From NCBI GenBank assembly GCA_022508605.1, contig JAFLUX010000020.1, forward strand, positions 1 through 37,951: a DNA stretch of 37,951 nt. Direction: 5' to 3'. The notes below the pieces were generated by a model, which saw only the letters and a program-made list of their open reading frames with translations, searched no databases and was not told where the DNA came from. The translations under genes and the position numbers were made by a program. Below are positions 1-9,223 of this stretch, one piece after another. Numbering within the stretch: position 1 is the first letter of the stretch; the number at the start of each line of letters is the position of its first letter. Source of the DNA: Bacteroidales bacterium. GTDB taxonomy: Bacteria; Bacteroidota; Bacteroidia; Bacteroidales; UBA932.

Positions 1-820
<820 letters not shown>

Positions 821-1006
821 TCTTTGTGAATCACATAAGACTTTCGTCTCATGATACTCGTTTTGCCTCATGAAATTGTAGCCCTCACAACTCAACTCTT
901 AAAAAAAAGACTCGAATTAATTAGACTAATCTCATTTTACCTCGTTTTCTCTCTCAGTATTGTCAATGAACTTTTGTTTGTCAGCCCCTCCTTTCGGAAG
1001 GGGATG
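821..1006 (-). other. 23S rRNA leader region
   Basis: This non-coding stretch lies between the promoter at 1007-1037 and the mature 23S 5' end. Read on the minus strand, it starts with a short hairpin (985-1003). It continues with a TTCATTGACAATACTGAGAG-like segment that resembles the antitermination-type leaders seen before rRNA genes in Bacteroidetes. It ends in AT-rich sequence expected to pair with the 3' flank during processing. No tRNA fold or ORF of note is visible. The leader role is inferred from position. Confidence 0.6.
985..1003 (-). other. Hairpin at the 5' end of the pre-23S transcript
   Basis: On the minus strand, CCCCTTCC and GGAGGGG flank a GAAA tetraloop, giving a stem of about seven pairs with one bulge. 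It begins within a few bases of the expected transcription start. It has no U-tract, so it is more likely a 5' stabilising or processing structure than a terminator. Confidence 0.5.
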
Positions 1007-1037
1007 CAAAGGTACGCATTTTTTTTAATCCTCCAAA
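1007..1037 (-). promoter_or_regulatory. Promoter for the 23S rRNA gene
   Basis: On the minus strand, TTTG (1037-1034) is followed after 19 bases by TACCTTTG (1014-1007). This is a full match to the Bacteroidetes primary sigma consensus TTTG-N19-21-TAnnTTTG. It lies 22 bases after the argH stop codon and points into the 23S gene, so the rRNA gene does not depend on a 16S promoter. No terminator separates it from argH. Confidence 0.8.
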
Positions 1038-1059
1038 TTTTTTTCAACTTTTTTTTCAA

Positions 1060-2379
1060 TCACCAGTCCATTGCGGAGGCCATGCGTTCAGCGATGCGTG
1101 CATTGCAGAGCATGCCTATGCTGCCTATATGGCTGTGTCCCAGGTCGGAAGCCTTCAACGAAGCGGCACTGCCCCTGGAATAGCTGAATTTTCCGGCATT
1201 CACTTCCTCTCCCACCTGCCTGTAGGCATCGCGGAACGGCACTCCGGCGAGCACTCTGGCGTTCACTTCCTCCACCGTGAACATATAGTCGTACATAGGG
1301 TTCCCCGAAAGTATGCTTTCATTGACCTTTATGCTGCCGAGCATGAACACCGCCATGTCCAGGCATTCGTGCATGCTTTCCAAGGCAGGGAAAAGCACTT
1401 CTTTCAAGAGCTGGAAGTCCCTGTGATAGCCGTGAGGCATGTTGCTGCACATCATGGATATCTCGTTTTCCACCGACAGTATGCGGTTGCAGCGCGCTCT
1501 CATCACTTCCCACACATCCGGATTCTTCTTGTGCGGCATGATGCTGGAGCCGGTCGTGAGAGAGTCGGGGAAGCTGATGAATCCGTAGTTCGGAGACATG
1601 TACATGCAGCAGTCCGATGCGAACTTGTTCAGGGTCAGGGCCACGCTTCCGAGAGCCGAGGCCACGCAGCGTTCGGCCCTGCCGCGCCCGAGAGCCGCAG
1701 CGACGCTGTTGTAGTCCGGGGCCTCGAATCCGAGAAGGCGGGTAGTCATCTCCCTGTCGAGAGGAAAAGAGTTGCCGTATCCGGCAGCAGAGCCGAGAGG
1801 GTTGCTGTTGACCGCCCTGTAGGCGCCGTGCAGCATGAACACGTCGGACACGAGGGCCTCGGCATAGGCCCCGAACCAAAGCCCGAACGACGAAGGCATG
1901 GCAAGCTGTCCGTGGGTATAACCGGGCAGAAGGATATCCTTATGGCGCTCGCTAAGTTCCTGAAGACGCTCGAAAAGCGCCTTCACTTCCGCGCGCACAC
2001 GCAGCAGCTCGTCCCGCAGAAAGAGTTTCACGTCCACCAGCACCTGGTCGTTGCGGGAGCGTCCCGAATGGATTTTCTTGCCCACTTCGCCGAGCCGGCG
2101 CGTAAGCAGCAGTTCCACCTGCGAATGTATGTCCTCCACATCATCTTCGAGCACGAAAGAACCCCGTTCTATGTCGCCCTCTATTTCCTTAAGGGCGGCC
2201 GACAGGGAGTCGAGTTCGTCGCGGCTCAGCAGGCCTATGCTTTCGAGCATACGGATATGGGCGAGAGAGCCCTGCACGTCGTAGCGGGCCAGCCTAAGGT
2301 CGAGCACCCTGTCGTTGCCGACGGTGAAACCCTCCACCCTGGAGTCGGCTTCCGTGCCTTTATTCCACAATGTTGCCAT
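1060..2379 (-). CDS. argH: Argininosuccinate lyase
   Basis: ArgH splits argininosuccinate into arginine and fumarate, the last step of arginine synthesis, in the cytoplasm as a homotetramer. The 439-residue product is close to the usual family length. It shows the fumarase/aspartase superfamily landmarks: SGRSRNDQV (105-113), GYTHGQLAMPSS with the catalytic-region His156, and the signature GSSIMPHKKNPD (277-288) with its mobile-loop Ser. The ATG at 2379 overlaps the end of argE by 20 bases, which makes it the distal gene of the arginine operon. The stop codon is only 22 bases from the promoter of the 23S gene, with no terminator between. Confidence 0.96.
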   Translation of the reverse strand: MATLWNKGTEADSRVEGFTVGNDRVLDLRLARYDVQGSLAHIRMLESIGLLSRDELDSLSAALKEIEGDIERGSFVLEDDVEDIHSQVELLLTRRLGEVGKKIHSGRSRNDQVLVDVKLFLRDELLRVRAEVKALFERLQELSERHKDILLPGYTHGQLAMPSSFGLWFGAYAEALVSDVFMLHGAYRAVNSNPLGSAAGYGNSFPLDREMTTRLLGFEAPDYNSVAAALGRGRAERCVASALGSVALTLNKFASDCCMYMSPNYGFISFPDSLTTGSSIMPHKKNPDVWEVMRARCNRILSVENEISMMCSNMPHGYHRDFQLLKEVLFPALESMHECLDMAVFMLGSIKVNESILSGNPMYDYMFTVEEVNARVLAGVPFRDAYRQVGEEVNAGKFSYSRGSAASLKASDLGHSHIGSIGMLCNARIAERMASAMDW

Positions 2380-3448
2380 ATAAATTAAGTATCAAGTCTT
2401 TGTAAAGCTCCGCCGCAGCCTCGATTTCGCTGCGGGTGATGTATTCGTCCGGCCTGTGCGAGCGGGAAGACTCCCCGGGGCCGAGCTTGAGCGCATCGCA
2501 GGGTATCCTCATCCAGTCGGAAGTCGTAGGAGAGGAATAGCACTCCAGGCCGAGGGCAAGTGCCGTGCGCACGAGCGGGGAGCCGGGCCGGGATGCCGAG
2601 GAGCGGTTGCGAAGGTTGCGGGCCGTTAGGGTGCTGCGGCACAGCGACTGGAGTTCGGCCAGTATTTCTTCATTGGAATATTGTTCGGTAGGCCTTATGT
2701 CCACCACGAAGCGGCAGGTGTCCGGTATGACGTTATGTGCGGTGCCGGCTTCTATCTGCGTCACATTCAGCCGGACTGGGCCCATCACCGGAGATATGCG
2801 CGGGAACTTCAGGGCGCGTATGGCCTCTATATCTTCAAGGGCGATATACAGGGCATTGACCCCGTCGCCACGGGCTGCATGGCCGCTGACTCCCCTGGCC
2901 TCCCCGTCTATTACCAGAAGCCCGCGCTCGCTCGTTGCCGCCTTGAGTCCCGTAGGCTCGCCCACTATGGCCCATGAGGGCACGCATCCGCAGGATTCCA
3001 GGTAGCCGCCGGGCGCATACAGCCAGTCCGCGCCGTCCGGTCCGGAACGCTCTTCCTCGCAGCTCAGGGTGAGCACGATGTTGAAGGGAAGCTCCACCGC
3101 ACGAAGCTCGCGGAATACGGCAATCATCGCCGCCACGCTGCCGCCGTCGTCGTTGGAGCCGAGGCCGCGGACAATCTCCGGGTCGTCTCCGGGGTCGAAG
3201 GGGTCGAAACTGTAGCCCCCGCAGGCGGGAACGGTATCTATGTGCGCGTCCAAAGCGAGTGTCCTGCGCGAAGGGTCGAAAACCTCGGAAAAGGCGACTA
3301 TGTTCCTGCCGGCACAGCTGTGCGGCACACCGGCCGCGTCCAGCCAGGAGCTGATATGCTTCTGGACCTCCGTCTCGCCATAGGTGACGGAGGGGATGCG
3401 CACCATGCTGCGCAGCAGCTCTACCGATTCGTCAGTATAGATGCTCAT
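2360..3448 (-). CDS. argE: M20 family N-acyl-citrulline/ornithine deacylase (ArgE-like)
   Basis: This is a zinc-dependent deacylase of the M20/ArgE-DapE family, 362 residues. The metal-binding landmarks are in order: LDAHIDTVPA (His and Asp), GSNDDGGS (bridging Asp), SCEEERSG (general-base and ligand Glu), IVGEPT (Glu), and a C-terminal SHRPDEY His. In operons with a transcarbamylase of the argF' type, this enzyme removes the acyl group from N-acylcitrulline, the transcarbamylase product, rather than from N-acetylornithine. That substrate is inferred from the neighbour. The ATG at 3448 is chosen because it overlaps the argB stop as ATGA; an upstream in-frame Met would run 34 bases into argB. 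It overlaps argH by 20 bases downstream. Confidence 0.9.
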   Translation of the reverse strand: MSIYTDESVELLRSMVRIPSVTYGETEVQKHISSWLDAAGVPHSCAGRNIVAFSEVFDPSRRTLALDAHIDTVPACGGYSFDPFDPGDDPEIVRGLGSNDDGGSVAAMIAVFRELRAVELPFNIVLTLSCEEERSGPDGADWLYAPGGYLESCGCVPSWAIVGEPTGLKAATSERGLLVIDGEARGVSGHAARGDGVNALYIALEDIEAIRALKFPRISPVMGPVRLNVTQIEAGTAHNVIPDTCRFVVDIRPTEQYSNEEILAELQSLCRSTLTARNLRNRSSASRPGSPLVRTALALGLECYSSPTTSDWMRIPCDALKLGPGESSRSHRPDEYITRSEIEAAAELYKDLILNLYGNIVE

Positions 3449-4224
3449 AAGCACAATTCCGTACCGCCGGCACTGCACAAGGCACCGGCATTCTTGATTA
3501 CGGCCCCGGCAGCGCCTGAGCGAAGGGCGGCAAATGCGGTGTCGAGCTTCGGCAGCATGCCCTCCGACACCGTGCCGGAGGCTTTCAGTGCGGCGCAGTC
3601 GGACTCCCGTATAAGAGGTATTACGCTTCCAGGGTCGGCAGGATCGGACAGCACTCCGTCCTTTTCAAAGCATATCACAAGCGAGGCTCCCAGGGCCGCA
3701 GCGATGCACGATGCGACGGTATCGGCATTGGTATTCAGCAGATTGCCGGCCCCGTCGTGGTTTATGGCACTGAACACCGGAGTGTATCCGGCGCCGAGCA
3801 GGCCGCGTATGAAGCCAACATCCACGCTCGCGGGGGTCACATCCCCCACGAATCCGTAGTCCACCACGGTGCTGCCGTCTGACAGGGTCATGGGAGGGCG
3901 GCGCCGTGCAGTGATGCAGGCCCCGTCGCAACCGGCAAGACCGACCGCATTGCAGGACTCTTTCTGGAGCAAGGCCGTCAGGTGCTTGTTGTACCAGCCC
4001 GCATAGACCATGGTGACGACTTGCAGCGCGGCCTCGTCGGTAACTCTCCTGCCCTCTATCTTGCGCGGCTCCGCCCCGAGCGCTTCCTGCACCCGGTTGG
4101 CAAGCACGCTGCCCCCGTGCACCAGCACTTTCTCGCCGGGAAGGGCCGCAAAGTCGCGGCAGAACGCCGCCAGGCGCGCTTCATCATCGAGTATGCGCCC
4201 CCCTATCTTGACAACCTTTATCAT
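3445..4224 (-). CDS. argB: Acylglutamate kinase (acetyl/succinylglutamate kinase)
   Basis: This amino acid kinase family member of 259 residues phosphorylates the gamma-carboxylate of N-acylglutamate, the second step of arginine synthesis. The N-terminal KIGGRIL and the VHGGS glycine-rich loops bind phosphate. The NTNADTVA segment and the FEKDGVL nucleotide-region motif are also family features. The start at 4224 shares an ATGA overlap with the argF' stop, and the stop overlaps the argE start the same way, so translation is probably coupled. In this operon the natural substrate may be N-succinylglutamate rather than N-acetylglutamate, judging from the transcarbamylase next to it. Confidence 0.93.
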   Translation of the reverse strand: MIKVVKIGGRILDDEARLAAFCRDFAALPGEKVLVHGGSVLANRVQEALGAEPRKIEGRRVTDEAALQVVTMVYAGWYNKHLTALLQKESCNAVGLAGCDGACITARRRPPMTLSDGSTVVDYGFVGDVTPASVDVGFIRGLLGAGYTPVFSAINHDGAGNLLNTNADTVASCIAAALGASLVICFEKDGVLSDPADPGSVIPLIRESDCAALKASGTVSEGMLPKLDTAFAALRSGAAGAVIKNAGALCSAGGTELCL

Positions 4225-5183
4225 AGGGCCTCGAGCATGCGTTTCATGACCAGCTGGGCCGATATCTCCCTGTTGGCGGCCTCTGGTATGACAAGGCTCG
4301 CGGGAGAGTCTATCACCTCGTCGGTGACTATCATATTGCGCCTGACCGGAAGGCAGTGCATGAAGCGGGCATTGTCCGTGACGGCCATTTGCCGCGAGCC
4401 CACGGTCCACGACATGTCCGTGGAAAGAATCTTGCCATAGTCTTCCGGACAGACCACGCCGGGGCAGCTCCAGTTCTTCGCATACACGAAGTCGGCGCCC
4501 TCGAAAGCCTTCATCTGGTCGTATTCTATCTTAGCGCCTCCGGTGAAACGGGGGTCGAGTTCGTAGCCCTCCGGATGGCATATCACCACTTCGTAGCCGG
4601 CCGCCACCATCCACTGGGCAAAGGAATTGGGCACTGCCTGCGGCAAGGCTTTCGGGTGGGGCGCCCAGCTCAGGACCACTTTTGGAGTGGTCTTGCGCTT
4701 ATATTCGTCTATGGTTATCAGGTCGGCGAGGGCCTGGCAGGGGTGGACGGTCGCGGACTCCAGGCTTATGACAGGCCGCCCGCTGTAGGCGACGAACTGC
4801 TGCAGCACCGTCTCGGCATAGTCGGCCTCCCTGTCGCTCAGCGATGCGAATGAACGCACCCCTATGATGTCGCAGTAGCTGCCCATCACGGGTATGGCCT
4901 CGCGCAGATGCTCCGATTTGTCTCCGTCCATCACCACTCCGAGTTCGGTTTCGAGGCGCCAGCTGTCCTGTCCTATGTTCAGCACTATGGCATTCATGCC
5001 GAGGTTCATGGCCGCTTTCTGGCTGCTAAGGCGGGTGCGCAGGCTGTTGTTGAAAAACACCAGAAGTATGGTCTTGTCGCGCCCGAGGTGTTTCCAGGCA
5101 TAGCGGTCGGCCTTTATTGCCCTGGCCTCAGAGAGGGCCTTGTCGAGATTGCCGATGTCTTCGGCGTTGAAAAATGTCCTCAT
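4221..5183 (-). CDS. argF': N-succinyl/N-acetylornithine carbamoyltransferase
   Basis: This enzyme transfers a carbamoyl group to an N-acylated ornithine, giving N-acylcitrulline in the cytoplasm. The 320-residue protein is colinear with the Bacteroides fragilis enzyme. It has the carbamoyl-phosphate motif SLRTR (47-51), the acyl-ornithine loop MDGDKSEH (85-92), the HPEGYELDP segment and the FMHCLPVRRNM motif. Position 90 decides acyl specificity in this family: Pro in the B. fragilis succinyl enzyme, Glu at the matching place in the Xanthomonas acetyl enzyme. Here it is Ser, which favours succinyl because the Glu is absent. The start at 5183 overlaps the argD stop as ATGA; a longer reading upstream lies over argD and is rejected. 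Confidence 0.93.
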   Translation of the reverse strand: MRTFFNAEDIGNLDKALSEARAIKADRYAWKHLGRDKTILLVFFNNSLRTRLSSQKAAMNLGMNAIVLNIGQDSWRLETELGVVMDGDKSEHLREAIPVMGSYCDIIGVRSFASLSDREADYAETVLQQFVAYSGRPVISLESATVHPCQALADLITIDEYKRKTTPKVVLSWAPHPKALPQAVPNSFAQWMVAAGYEVVICHPEGYELDPRFTGGAKIEYDQMKAFEGADFVYAKNWSCPGVVCPEDYGKILSTDMSWTVGSRQMAVTDNARFMHCLPVRRNMIVTDEVIDSPASLVIPEAANREISAQLVMKRMLEAL

Positions 5184-6289
5184 AGAGCTTCGATGAATAT
5201 GTCCGCCTCGTCCCGGCTCAGACAAAGAGGAGGCAGGAGGCGTATTACGTTCTTGCCGGAAACACCGGTGAAAATGTGCTTGTCGTAGAGCAGGGCATGC
5301 CTGAGCGGGGCCACTTCGCAGTCGTACTCTATGCCTATCATCAGGCCACGGCCACGGACCTCGCGTATGCAGCCTCCGGGGCGTATGCGCGAGAGCAGGT
5401 AGTCTCCCACCGCAGCCGCATTCTCCGTCAGTTTCTCTTTCTCCATAACATCGAGAACGGCGAGCGCGCACGCCATCGCCAGATAATTACCGCCGAACGT
5501 GGTGCCGAGCATGCCTTTTACGGCCTTGAATTCCGGGGAAATAAGTATGCCCCCGCAGGGGAAACCGTTGGCCATGCCCTTTCCCATGGTGATGATTCCG
5601 GGCCTCACGCCGCTCCACTGGTGGGCGAAGAAGCGCCCGCTGCGTCCGTACCCGCTCTGCACTTCGTCGAGTATGAGCACGGCTCCGTATCTGCGGCACA
5701 GGGCATCGAGCTGCTGCATGAAATCTTCGGAGGGGATGTGTATGCCCCCGCAGCCCTGTATGCCCTCGATCAGCACTCCGGCCACGTCCCCGCCGCGCAG
5801 GGCCTGTTCGACGGCATCCGCATCTCCGAGTTCGCAGAAAGTGACCTTGTGGCCGGAATTGAAAGGCGACACTATGGAGGGATTGTCGGTTGCCGCCACG
5901 GCTCCGGAAGTGCGTCCGTGGAAACTGCGCCTGAATGCCACTATCCTGTCTTTCCCGGTATGGAAAGAAGCGAGCTTCATGGCATTTTCATTGGACTCCG
6001 CCCCGCTGTTGTCGAGAAAAAGGGAATAGTCGCCGTACCCGCTCTGCTGCCCGAGACGGTGCGCAAGTTCCGTCTGCAGCGGGTTGCGCACGCTGTTGGA
6101 GTAGAAGCCTATGCGGCCCGCCTGCTCGGAAAGGGCCTTTACATAGTCCGGGTGGCTGTGGCCTATGGATATGACGGCATGGCCGCCGTAAAGGTCGAGG
6201 TATTCGGTGCCCTCGACATCCCACACACGGCAGCCGGAGGCGCGTTCCGGGGTCACGGAAAAAAGGGAGTATACGTCAAAAAGTTCCAT
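5180..6289 (-). CDS. argD: Acylornithine aminotransferase
   Basis: This class III PLP aminotransferase of 369 residues converts N-acylglutamate semialdehyde to N-acylornithine using glutamate. The PLP lysine is Lys237 in ITMGKGMANGFPCG. The pyridine-nitrogen Asp208 is in LILDEVQSG, and the phosphate loop is around NSGAESNENA (94-103). The length is slightly short of the usual 390-400, mainly at the N-terminus. The ATG overlaps the argC stop by one base (TGATG), and the gene's own stop overlaps argF', so it is translationally linked in the operon. Confidence 0.94.
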   Translation of the reverse strand: MELFDVYSLFSVTPERASGCRVWDVEGTEYLDLYGGHAVISIGHSHPDYVKALSEQAGRIGFYSNSVRNPLQTELAHRLGQQSGYGDYSLFLDNSGAESNENAMKLASFHTGKDRIVAFRRSFHGRTSGAVAATDNPSIVSPFNSGHKVTFCELGDADAVEQALRGGDVAGVLIEGIQGCGGIHIPSEDFMQQLDALCRRYGAVLILDEVQSGYGRSGRFFAHQWSGVRPGIITMGKGMANGFPCGGILISPEFKAVKGMLGTTFGGNYLAMACALAVLDVMEKEKLTENAAAVGDYLLSRIRPGGCIREVRGRGLMIGIEYDCEVAPLRHALLYDKHIFTGVSGKNVIRLLPPLCLSRDEADIFIEAL

Positions 6290-7251
6290 CAGAATGCGTT
6301 GGCTTTAAGTTTGAGTCCGCTCGTCTGAGGCAGTCCGCAACATATATTCAGGTTCTGCACGGCCTGTCCGGACGCTCCTTTGAGAAGGTTGTCGATGACA
6401 GAACAGACGACGGCATGCCCGTCGTGCTTTTCCACCTGCAGCAGGCATTTGTTCGTGCCGACGACCTGCTTGAGATTCACCGGGCCCGGACTCACGAGGG
6501 TAAACGGGGCATCGGCGTAAAAGTCTTCGTAGAGTTTGCGCAGCTGGGGCTCTTCAAGTTCGCAGGGCGTATGCAGTGCCGCGAAAATGCCTCTTGAGAA
6601 AGGTCCGCGCAGAGGAATGAAGTCGAGCCGCGGGAGCGCCGCGCCAAGAGCGGAGCCGAGGGTCCTGCGAATCTCCGCAAGATGCTGGTGCGAGAATATC
6701 TTGTATGCGGACATGTTGTCGTTGCGCCAGCTGAAATGGGTGGTGGCGCCTGGCTTCACTCCGGCCCCGGTAGAGCCGGTGATGGCGCTGATGCTGACAT
6801 CATCCCGCAGGAGTCCGGCGGCGGCAAGCGGCAGCAGCGCCAGGGTGAGGGCCGTCGCGAAACAACCGGGATTCGCTATCCTCGACGAGGCCGCGATGCG
6901 CGTGAAGTTGAACTCCGGAAGGCCGTAGACGAAACCCTCGGATTCGTCGCGGTAGTCCTGCGCGAGGTCTATTACCTTGGTGCCCGCGGGCATGGGCCGG
7001 GATGCCCAGAACTCCCTGCTGGCCCCATGCGCCCCGCACATGAAAAGCACGTCCACGCTGTCGGGGGCGAAAGAGTCGCAGAAACGGAGACCGGTTTCGC
7101 CCAGCAGGCCCTCATGCACCTCGTACAGATGCTTCCCCGCACTGCTGGAAGACTGGACGCAGGTTATTTCCACCCCGGGGTGGTTCAGGAGTATGCGTAT
7201 CAGCTCTCCGGCAGTATAGCCGGCGCCGCCAGTTATTCCGACTTTCAGCAT
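6289..7251 (-). CDS. argC: N-acyl-gamma-glutamyl-phosphate reductase
   Basis: ArgC reduces N-acylglutamyl phosphate to the semialdehyde with NADPH. The 320-residue product has the N-terminal Rossmann motif VGITGGAGYTAGEL (4-17) and the catalytic Cys130 in IANPGCFATA. The later GPFSRG and HTPCE segments belong to the dimerisation/catalytic domain. It belongs to the shorter type 1 form usual in Bacteroidetes. It begins four bases after argG and overlaps argD by one base. Confidence 0.95.
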   Translation of the reverse strand: MLKVGITGGAGYTAGELIRILLNHPGVEITCVQSSSSAGKHLYEVHEGLLGETGLRFCDSFAPDSVDVLFMCGAHGASREFWASRPMPAGTKVIDLAQDYRDESEGFVYGLPEFNFTRIAASSRIANPGCFATALTLALLPLAAAGLLRDDVSISAITGSTGAGVKPGATTHFSWRNDNMSAYKIFSHQHLAEIRRTLGSALGAALPRLDFIPLRGPFSRGIFAALHTPCELEEPQLRKLYEDFYADAPFTLVSPGPVNLKQVVGTNKCLLQVEKHDGHAVVCSVIDNLLKGASGQAVQNLNICCGLPQTSGLKLKANAF

Positions 7252-7255
7252 GGCG

Positions 7256-8455
7256 TCAGCGTTTTTCGTCGGGATGCACGCTGTAGTAGGCCCTGAGCGC
7301 CGTGGAACTCACCTTTATGAATCCTTTGGCATCTTCCGCCGTCCAGCCCTTGGCCCCTTCTCCGTATTCGCCGAGCTTGTTGTGCACGAGATCATCGGGA
7401 GTGTCGCAGCCCACCGTGGAGAAGCCGTAGGGGCGCAGTTCGAGTGTCACCGTGCCGTTCACATTGCGCTGGCTGCTCTCGAGCATGGCTTCTATGTCGG
7501 CCATAACGGGTTCGAGATACTGGCTTTCGTGCAGGAACATGCCGTACCAGCCGGCAACCTGGTCTTTCCAGTACTGCTGCCACTTGCTGAGGGTGAATTT
7601 TTCAAGGAAGCGGTGGGCGCCGATGATGAGCATGGGCGCGGCGGCCTCGAAGCCCACGCGGCCCTTTATGCCTATGATAGTATCGCCCACGTGCATGTCG
7701 CGTCCTATCCCGTAGGCGGAGCCTATAGACTCCACGCAGCGTATAGCGGCTATGGGGTCATCGTAGGTCTTGCCGTTGACGGAGACGAGCTCTCCCTTGC
7801 TGAATCCCAAGGAAAGAATTTCGCTGCCGCTCTTGCTCACCTGTTTCAGATAGGCGCTTTCGGGCAGGCCCTGCCTGGAGTCGAGAATCTCGCCTCCGCA
7901 GATGGAAGTGCCCCAGAGTCCCACGTTGTAGCTGTATTTCAGCTTGGCGAAATCGGCATTGAAGCCTCCTGCATTGAGGTAGTCCACCTCCTGCTGGCGC
8001 GACAGGTTGCCGTCGCGGGTAAGGGTGATGATTTCCACTCCCGGACAAAGCACGAGGAACGTCATATCGAAACGCACCTGGTCGTTGCCCGCCCCGGTGG
8101 ACCCGTGCGCAATCGCATCGGCCCCTATCTCCTTCGCATACCGGGCTATTGCCGCGGCCTGGAAAACCCGCTCGGAAGATACGGATATGGGGTAGGTGCC
8201 GTTGCGGAGCACGTTGCCGAAAACCATGTATTTTATGCTCTTGGAGTAATACTCGCGGGTCACGTCGAGAGTGGCGTATTTGGCCGCACCCAGCTTGTAG
8301 GCGTTCTCCTCGTTGGTTTTCAACTGCTGCGGGCTGAAGCCCCCGGTGTCGGCGCACACGGCGTGCACTTCGTATCCTTTTTCCTTCGCAAGATACATGA
8401 CGGTATAGGATGTGTCGAGACCGCCGCTGAATGCTACTACTACTTTCTTTTTCAT
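7256..8455 (-). CDS. argG: Argininosuccinate synthase
   Basis: ArgG joins citrulline and aspartate with ATP hydrolysis to AMP. The 399-residue protein opens with the PP-loop motif AFSGGLDTS (8-16). It contains HGSTGAGNDQVRFD, the citrulline/aspartate-binding region, and PEGYG-class C-terminal features are replaced by the shorter Bacteroidetes form. The start at 8455 is fixed by an ATGA overlap with the upstream GNAT gene; a further upstream Met lies inside that gene. In the acylated route, citrulline is released by the ArgE-like deacylase before this step. Confidence 0.94.
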   Translation of the reverse strand: MKKKVVVAFSGGLDTSYTVMYLAKEKGYEVHAVCADTGGFSPQQLKTNEENAYKLGAAKYATLDVTREYYSKSIKYMVFGNVLRNGTYPISVSSERVFQAAAIARYAKEIGADAIAHGSTGAGNDQVRFDMTFLVLCPGVEIITLTRDGNLSRQQEVDYLNAGGFNADFAKLKYSYNVGLWGTSICGGEILDSRQGLPESAYLKQVSKSGSEILSLGFSKGELVSVNGKTYDDPIAAIRCVESIGSAYGIGRDMHVGDTIIGIKGRVGFEAAAPMLIIGAHRFLEKFTLSKWQQYWKDQVAGWYGMFLHESQYLEPVMADIEAMLESSQRNVNGTVTLELRPYGFSTVGCDTPDDLVHNKLGEYGEGAKGWTAEDAKGFIKVSSTALRAYYSVHPDEKR

Positions 8456-9015
8456 ATTTCTCCTGGATGATGTATTTCTATGTGTTCGCTGGGATCGTAC
8501 AGCAGGCCTGTGCAGATGCACATCTTGTAGTCGCGCGACTTCAGCACTTCGAAGTTGCGGCAGCCTTCGCAGCCTTTCCAGAACTCCGGATCGTCGGTGA
8601 GCTCGGAATAAGGCACGGGGCGGAATCCGAATTCATAGTTCATCTTCATCACCGCCGCCCCCGTGGTGATGGAGAAAATCTTGGCGTCCGGGAAAAGCCG
8701 GCGCGAAAGTATGAAGGTCTGTTCCTTGATGCGCCTGGCTATGCCCTGCCCCCTGAACTCGTGGGCCACTATGAGTCCGGAATTGGCCACGAAACTCTTC
8801 CCGCCCCACGACTCGATGTAGGAGAATCCGGCGAAGCGTCCGTCATCGCTCACCGCTATCACGGCCTTCCCCGCTTCTATCTTTTCTATTATGTATTCAG
8901 GAGACCTGTTCGCAATGCCGGTCTTTCTTTCCAGCGACGAGAGGTGTATCTCCTCGCAAATCTCTTCAGCAAATTTGGTGTGGCTGCTGTCGGCCACCAT
9001 GACTGTTACGTTCAT
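8452..9015 (-). CDS. GNAT acyltransferase, probable N-acylglutamate synthase of the arginine operon
   Basis: This is a 187-residue GNAT-fold protein. The acyl-CoA pyrophosphate loop is visible as HEFRGQGIARRI (85-96). As first gene of the arginine operon it is the best candidate for the step that acylates glutamate. No classical argA or argJ is present in the window. Related operon-linked GNATs in Bacteroides are thought to make N-succinylglutamate; that assignment here is inference. The C-terminal third holds four cysteines (149, 152, 166, 168) in CEGC and CIC motifs, suggesting a metal site or structural clamp. The start at 9015 is preferred over an in-frame Met at 9084, which would extend the protein with unconserved-looking sequence. 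Confidence 0.8.
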   Translation of the reverse strand: MNVTVMVADSSHTKFAEEICEEIHLSSLERKTGIANRSPEYIIEKIEAGKAVIAVSDDGRFAGFSYIESWGGKSFVANSGLIVAHEFRGQGIARRIKEQTFILSRRLFPDAKIFSITTGAAVMKMNYEFGFRPVPYSELTDDPEFWKGCEGCRNFEVLKSRDYKMCICTGLLYDPSEHIEIHHPGEI

Positions 9016-9223
9016 CGCTCGTTGTTTAGGTCCGCCGGACGGACAAAACAAGGCCCGAACGGCAAGACAAACCGAAATTGTCAATTGCTATTTTTCTGTG
9101 TGAATAACCACCTTGTCCAAAGGTGCCAGCGGATTTCACGGATTGTGGGAGGGTTCTACGCCTCCAATGTTCGGACTCGCAGCTTGTGCGAGGATATGAA
9201 TATTTCCGCTGTCATAGATTTGG
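9016..9223 (-). promoter_or_regulatory. Arginine operon leader RNA region
   Basis: About 200 transcribed but untranslated bases precede the GNAT gene. Hairpins visible on the minus strand are CTCGCA/TGCGAG, GGAGG/CCTCC (around 9146-9164), CACCTT/AAGGTG and GTCCG/CGGAC (just before the gene). No U-tract terminator and no known riboswitch core was recognised. A long structured leader on a biosynthetic operon suggests post-initiation control, but the mechanism is open. Confidence 0.4.
9156..9215 (-). CDS. Possible 19-residue leader peptide of the arginine operon
   Basis: An ATG lies about nine bases downstream of the -7 element of the operon promoter and opens a 19-codon frame ending in TAG at 9156. 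Its second half reads KLRVRTLEA, with two arginines both encoded by CGA. One hairpin lies within this segment, and a second hairpin spans the stop codon. This layout resembles an attenuation peptide, but the arginine run is short and no terminator was found downstream. It may be a chance frame. Confidence 0.2.
   Translation of the reverse strand: MTAEIFISSHKLRVRTLEA

Noticed and set aside
1129..2388. A 419-codon frame opposite argH
   Set aside because: It mirrors the codon pattern of argH on the other strand in GC-rich DNA and shows no domain or start context.
7250..8470. A 406-codon frame opposite argG
   Set aside because: A shadow of argG; argG has full family motifs and operon overlaps.
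9016..9223. A known riboswitch or tRNA in the arginine leader
   Set aside because: No recognisable riboswitch core or cloverleaf was found; only simple hairpins.
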